From: Planctomycetota bacterium
GTDB taxonomy: Bacteria; Planctomycetota; UBA1135; JACQFD01
Assembly (NCBI GenBank): GCA_016200225.1
Contig: JACQFD010000028.1
Location: 62,001-126,000, forward strand
Direction of reading: 5' to 3'
DNA length: 64,000 bases
This document shows positions 62,465 to 64,000 of this stretch, one piece after another. Made by a program: the position numbers and the translations under genes. The notes under the pieces were generated by a model. That model searched no databases. It was given only the letters and a program-made list of their open reading frames with translations, and had not been told where the DNA came from. Every line of letters begins with the position of its first letter. Position 1 is the first letter of the stretch.

Positions 62465-64000
62465 CTAATTAATCTTAAACTTCGCCCCCTGCGAGCCCGC
62501 GACGCCGAACGGCGCGCAAGGGTTCAACGTGATCACCATCGCGGCGTATTTGTTGCCTTTCAAATTCGGATTATTAGGAATCGCCACCGGCGCAAATCCG
62601 AATCCGAGGTCGTCGGCGACCATGTCCAGCGCGTAGAGTTCCGTCGCGTTCAGATCGATCCAAAGCGTCATTCCATAAAAATCCACGCCGTTCTTGATGC
62701 CAAGACCGCTCGAAATGAGCACGAGCGCCAGATTGTTCGGACTCACATTATTGCACATAAACGCGAAGTCCGAATTGCCGACGAGCGGCTGCGAATTGGA
62801 TACAAGGTGGACGTTGCCCGCGCAGGCCGGAGTCGGAGTTCCAAAGTCTTCGAGGAATATTAAATTCGCTTCATCATAATCGGGAACTCCGTTGAGATTG
62901 CGGTCGATGCCCATGCGCTGCCCCGAACCCTTCGGAACGCCCATAAATGTAATCACGCTGCCGGACTGGGCTTTTTGTATCAAATCCGCCAGAATGAACG
63001 GACCGTAGGAACTTTGATCGGATTGGAATCTCTGGGCGAGCGGAACATACAAAAAACCATGGATGACGCCGTCGGAGAGACCCTTCGCAATCAGATCGAT
63101 TTCGCCGAGTTCGGCGCGCGCGATCAACGTCGCGAGATCGGAAGTCACGCCCGCCGACGCGGCATTGGAAGCATTGACGGTCCGGCTGTAACCGACCGCC
63201 GGCGCGGTATTGGTATCGATACATAAACAGAACGATGCGATGTCGTTCTGCGCGGCCGCGTCGGACGCCAACGCGCCGAACGTAACCGGATTACTAAGAA
63301 ATCCCTGAATCGACGAAAACGCTCCGTCGTGCGACAGACCGAAACCCGCGAGCGACATCGCTCCCGGCGCATTATTAAAATCTACTTTTTGATAGTTTGT
63401 CCGGAGCTGCGGCACTTTCAGACCCTGTTCCTGGCCGAGCACCGTTTTGTTTACAATCTTGCTTCCGGTGCCGAGCGGCAGGTGATGGCAACTGTTACAT
63501 GCGCCGATCGGCGTGGTCGCGGATCCATTAATATACAGATCCATTCCATTCGTAGGATTCGCGCCGTTCAGCGTCAACGGCAGCGTCCGGTCGAGCGCGA
63601 GATTCGGATTCGATTCAAAGTTGCACGTGAGAATGAAATCGCTGAATGCCTGCATGTCGGTCGCATTCAAGGCGGTGCCGCCCAGCAGCGTTTGAAATGC
63701 GGCGCTGAATGCAAGAAAACTCGATCGATCGCCGCGCCAATGCAGCGGATTCGAACCTTGCGACAGTCCCTTCAGCGTCTGCGTGAACATGGGCCCCTTC
63801 TCGGGATGCATGAAACTGATTCCATAAATATTGGCCGGGTCCGGAATGCTGACGCCCGCGCCATCCGGATCGCCGAGGTCCCAATCTTCACGATCCGTAT
63901 CGCTATCGATGTGGCACGTCGCACAGGACATCGTCCCGTTTCCGGACAATTTGGCATCATAAAGAAAACCGCGGCCCGTGCGAATCGCGAGCGGCGTCGG
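62465..64000 (-). CDS. MauG/cytochrome c peroxidase-like dihaem protein, 5' part missing
   Basis: The frame is open to the right edge (512 codons seen); a TTG at 63949 is inside the gene, since TGRGFLYDAK precedes LSGNGTMSCATCH, as in MauG proteins. Two haem motifs: CATCH (near the visible start) and CNSCH (about 145 residues later). The second half carries the window's shared C-terminal domain (GNVHLVSNSQPLVGN...PIPNNP-like IPNNPNLKGNKYAAMVI). MauG relatives oxidise amines, peroxide or protein radicals in the periplasm. The truncated start prevents checking for a signal peptide. Confidence 0.82.
   Translation of the reverse strand, partial: PTPLAIRTGRGFLYDAKLSGNGTMSCATCHIDSDTDREDWDLGDPDGAGVSIPDPANIYGISFMHPEKGPMFTQTLKGLSQGSNPLHWRGDRSSFLAFSAAFQTLLGGTALNATDMQAFSDFILTCNFESNPNLALDRTLPLTLNGANPTNGMDLYINGSATTPIGACNSCHHLPLGTGSKIVNKTVLGQEQGLKVPQLRTNYQKVDFNNAPGAMSLAGFGLSHDGAFSSIQGFLSNPVTFGALASDAAAQNDIASFCLCIDTNTAPAVGYSRTVNASNAASAGVTSDLATLIARAELGEIDLIAKGLSDGVIHGFLYVPLAQRFQSDQSSYGPFILADLIQKAQSGSVITFMGVPKGSGQRMGIDRNLNGVPDYDEANLIFLEDFGTPTPACAGNVHLVSNSQPLVGNSDFAFMCNNVSPNNLALVLISSGLGIKNGVDFYGMTLWIDLNATELYALDMVADDLGFGFAPVAIPNNPNLKGNKYAAMVITLNPCAPFGVAGSQGAKFKIN

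Overview
The window is a 64 kb stretch of a GC-rich bacterial chromosome (by eye about 60% GC). It is densely packed with protein genes. I found no rRNA, no complete tRNA, no CRISPR array and no transposase. The best guess for the host is a deep-branching planctomycete-like bacterium. The grounds are several large secreted FG-GAP/VCBS proteins that share one C-terminal beta-sandwich domain, CotH/lamin-tail and HEAT-repeat proteins, many lipoproteins, and HAETRR-type GC-rich repeats. This is inference from protein style, not from a marker gene.

Layout. (1) 1-10828, minus strand: ten closely spaced genes. They run from arginine decarboxylase (speA) through an enoyl-CoA hydratase, a small unknown protein, an acyl-CoA dehydrogenase, an S9 peptidase lipoprotein, a thioredoxin-like [2Fe-2S] ferredoxin, an Old Yellow Enzyme fused to a fibronectin III domain, a lipoprotein and a kynureninase, to a truncated aminopeptidase-P lipoprotein. 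The hydratase and dehydrogenase look like the pair found with aromatic-CoA (2-aminobenzoyl/salicylyl-CoA) degradation. With kynureninase this suggests peptide and tryptophan catabolism through anthranilate. (2) 11031-24471: a VLCAD-like acyl-CoA dehydrogenase, a parvulin-type isomerase closed by a strong terminator, a large CotH/malectin/lamin-tail exoprotein, a secreted beta-propeller, a frameshifted HEAT-repeat gene and a VCBS protein. (3) 24557-30007: a surface-glycan group with a glycosyltransferase-like domain on a very long coiled coil, a small coiled-coil partner, a GT4 and a GT2. (4) 30004-38028: a gluzincin-like peptidase, a repeat-filled intergenic region, a TPR protein, an OmpR-type two-component pair, a Nudix-NTF2 fusion and an amidohydrolase lipoprotein whose tail is encoded by a palindrome. 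(5) 38256-48068: RdgC split into two genes, a TIG-domain exoprotein, a five-haem cytochrome c overlapping a HEAT protein, biotin carboxyl carrier and biotin carboxylase, and a TM2 protein. (6) 48133-64000: a secreted thioredoxin-like protein interrupted by an in-frame TGA with a bacterial SECIS-like hairpin, a GyrI-like protein and an FGE-sulfatase-domain lipoprotein separated by a 40-bp direct repeat, a metallopeptidase, a histidine phosphatase, three further VCBS proteins, a carboxypeptidase-regulatory-like protein, a propeller lipoprotein and a MauG-like dihaem protein.

The most unusual items are the candidate selenoprotein (48133-48927), the split rdgC pair (38256-39502), the 40-bp duplication around the FGE-domain gene (49565-51088), the anthranilate-CoA-like gene set, and the family of surface proteins with a shared C-terminal domain.
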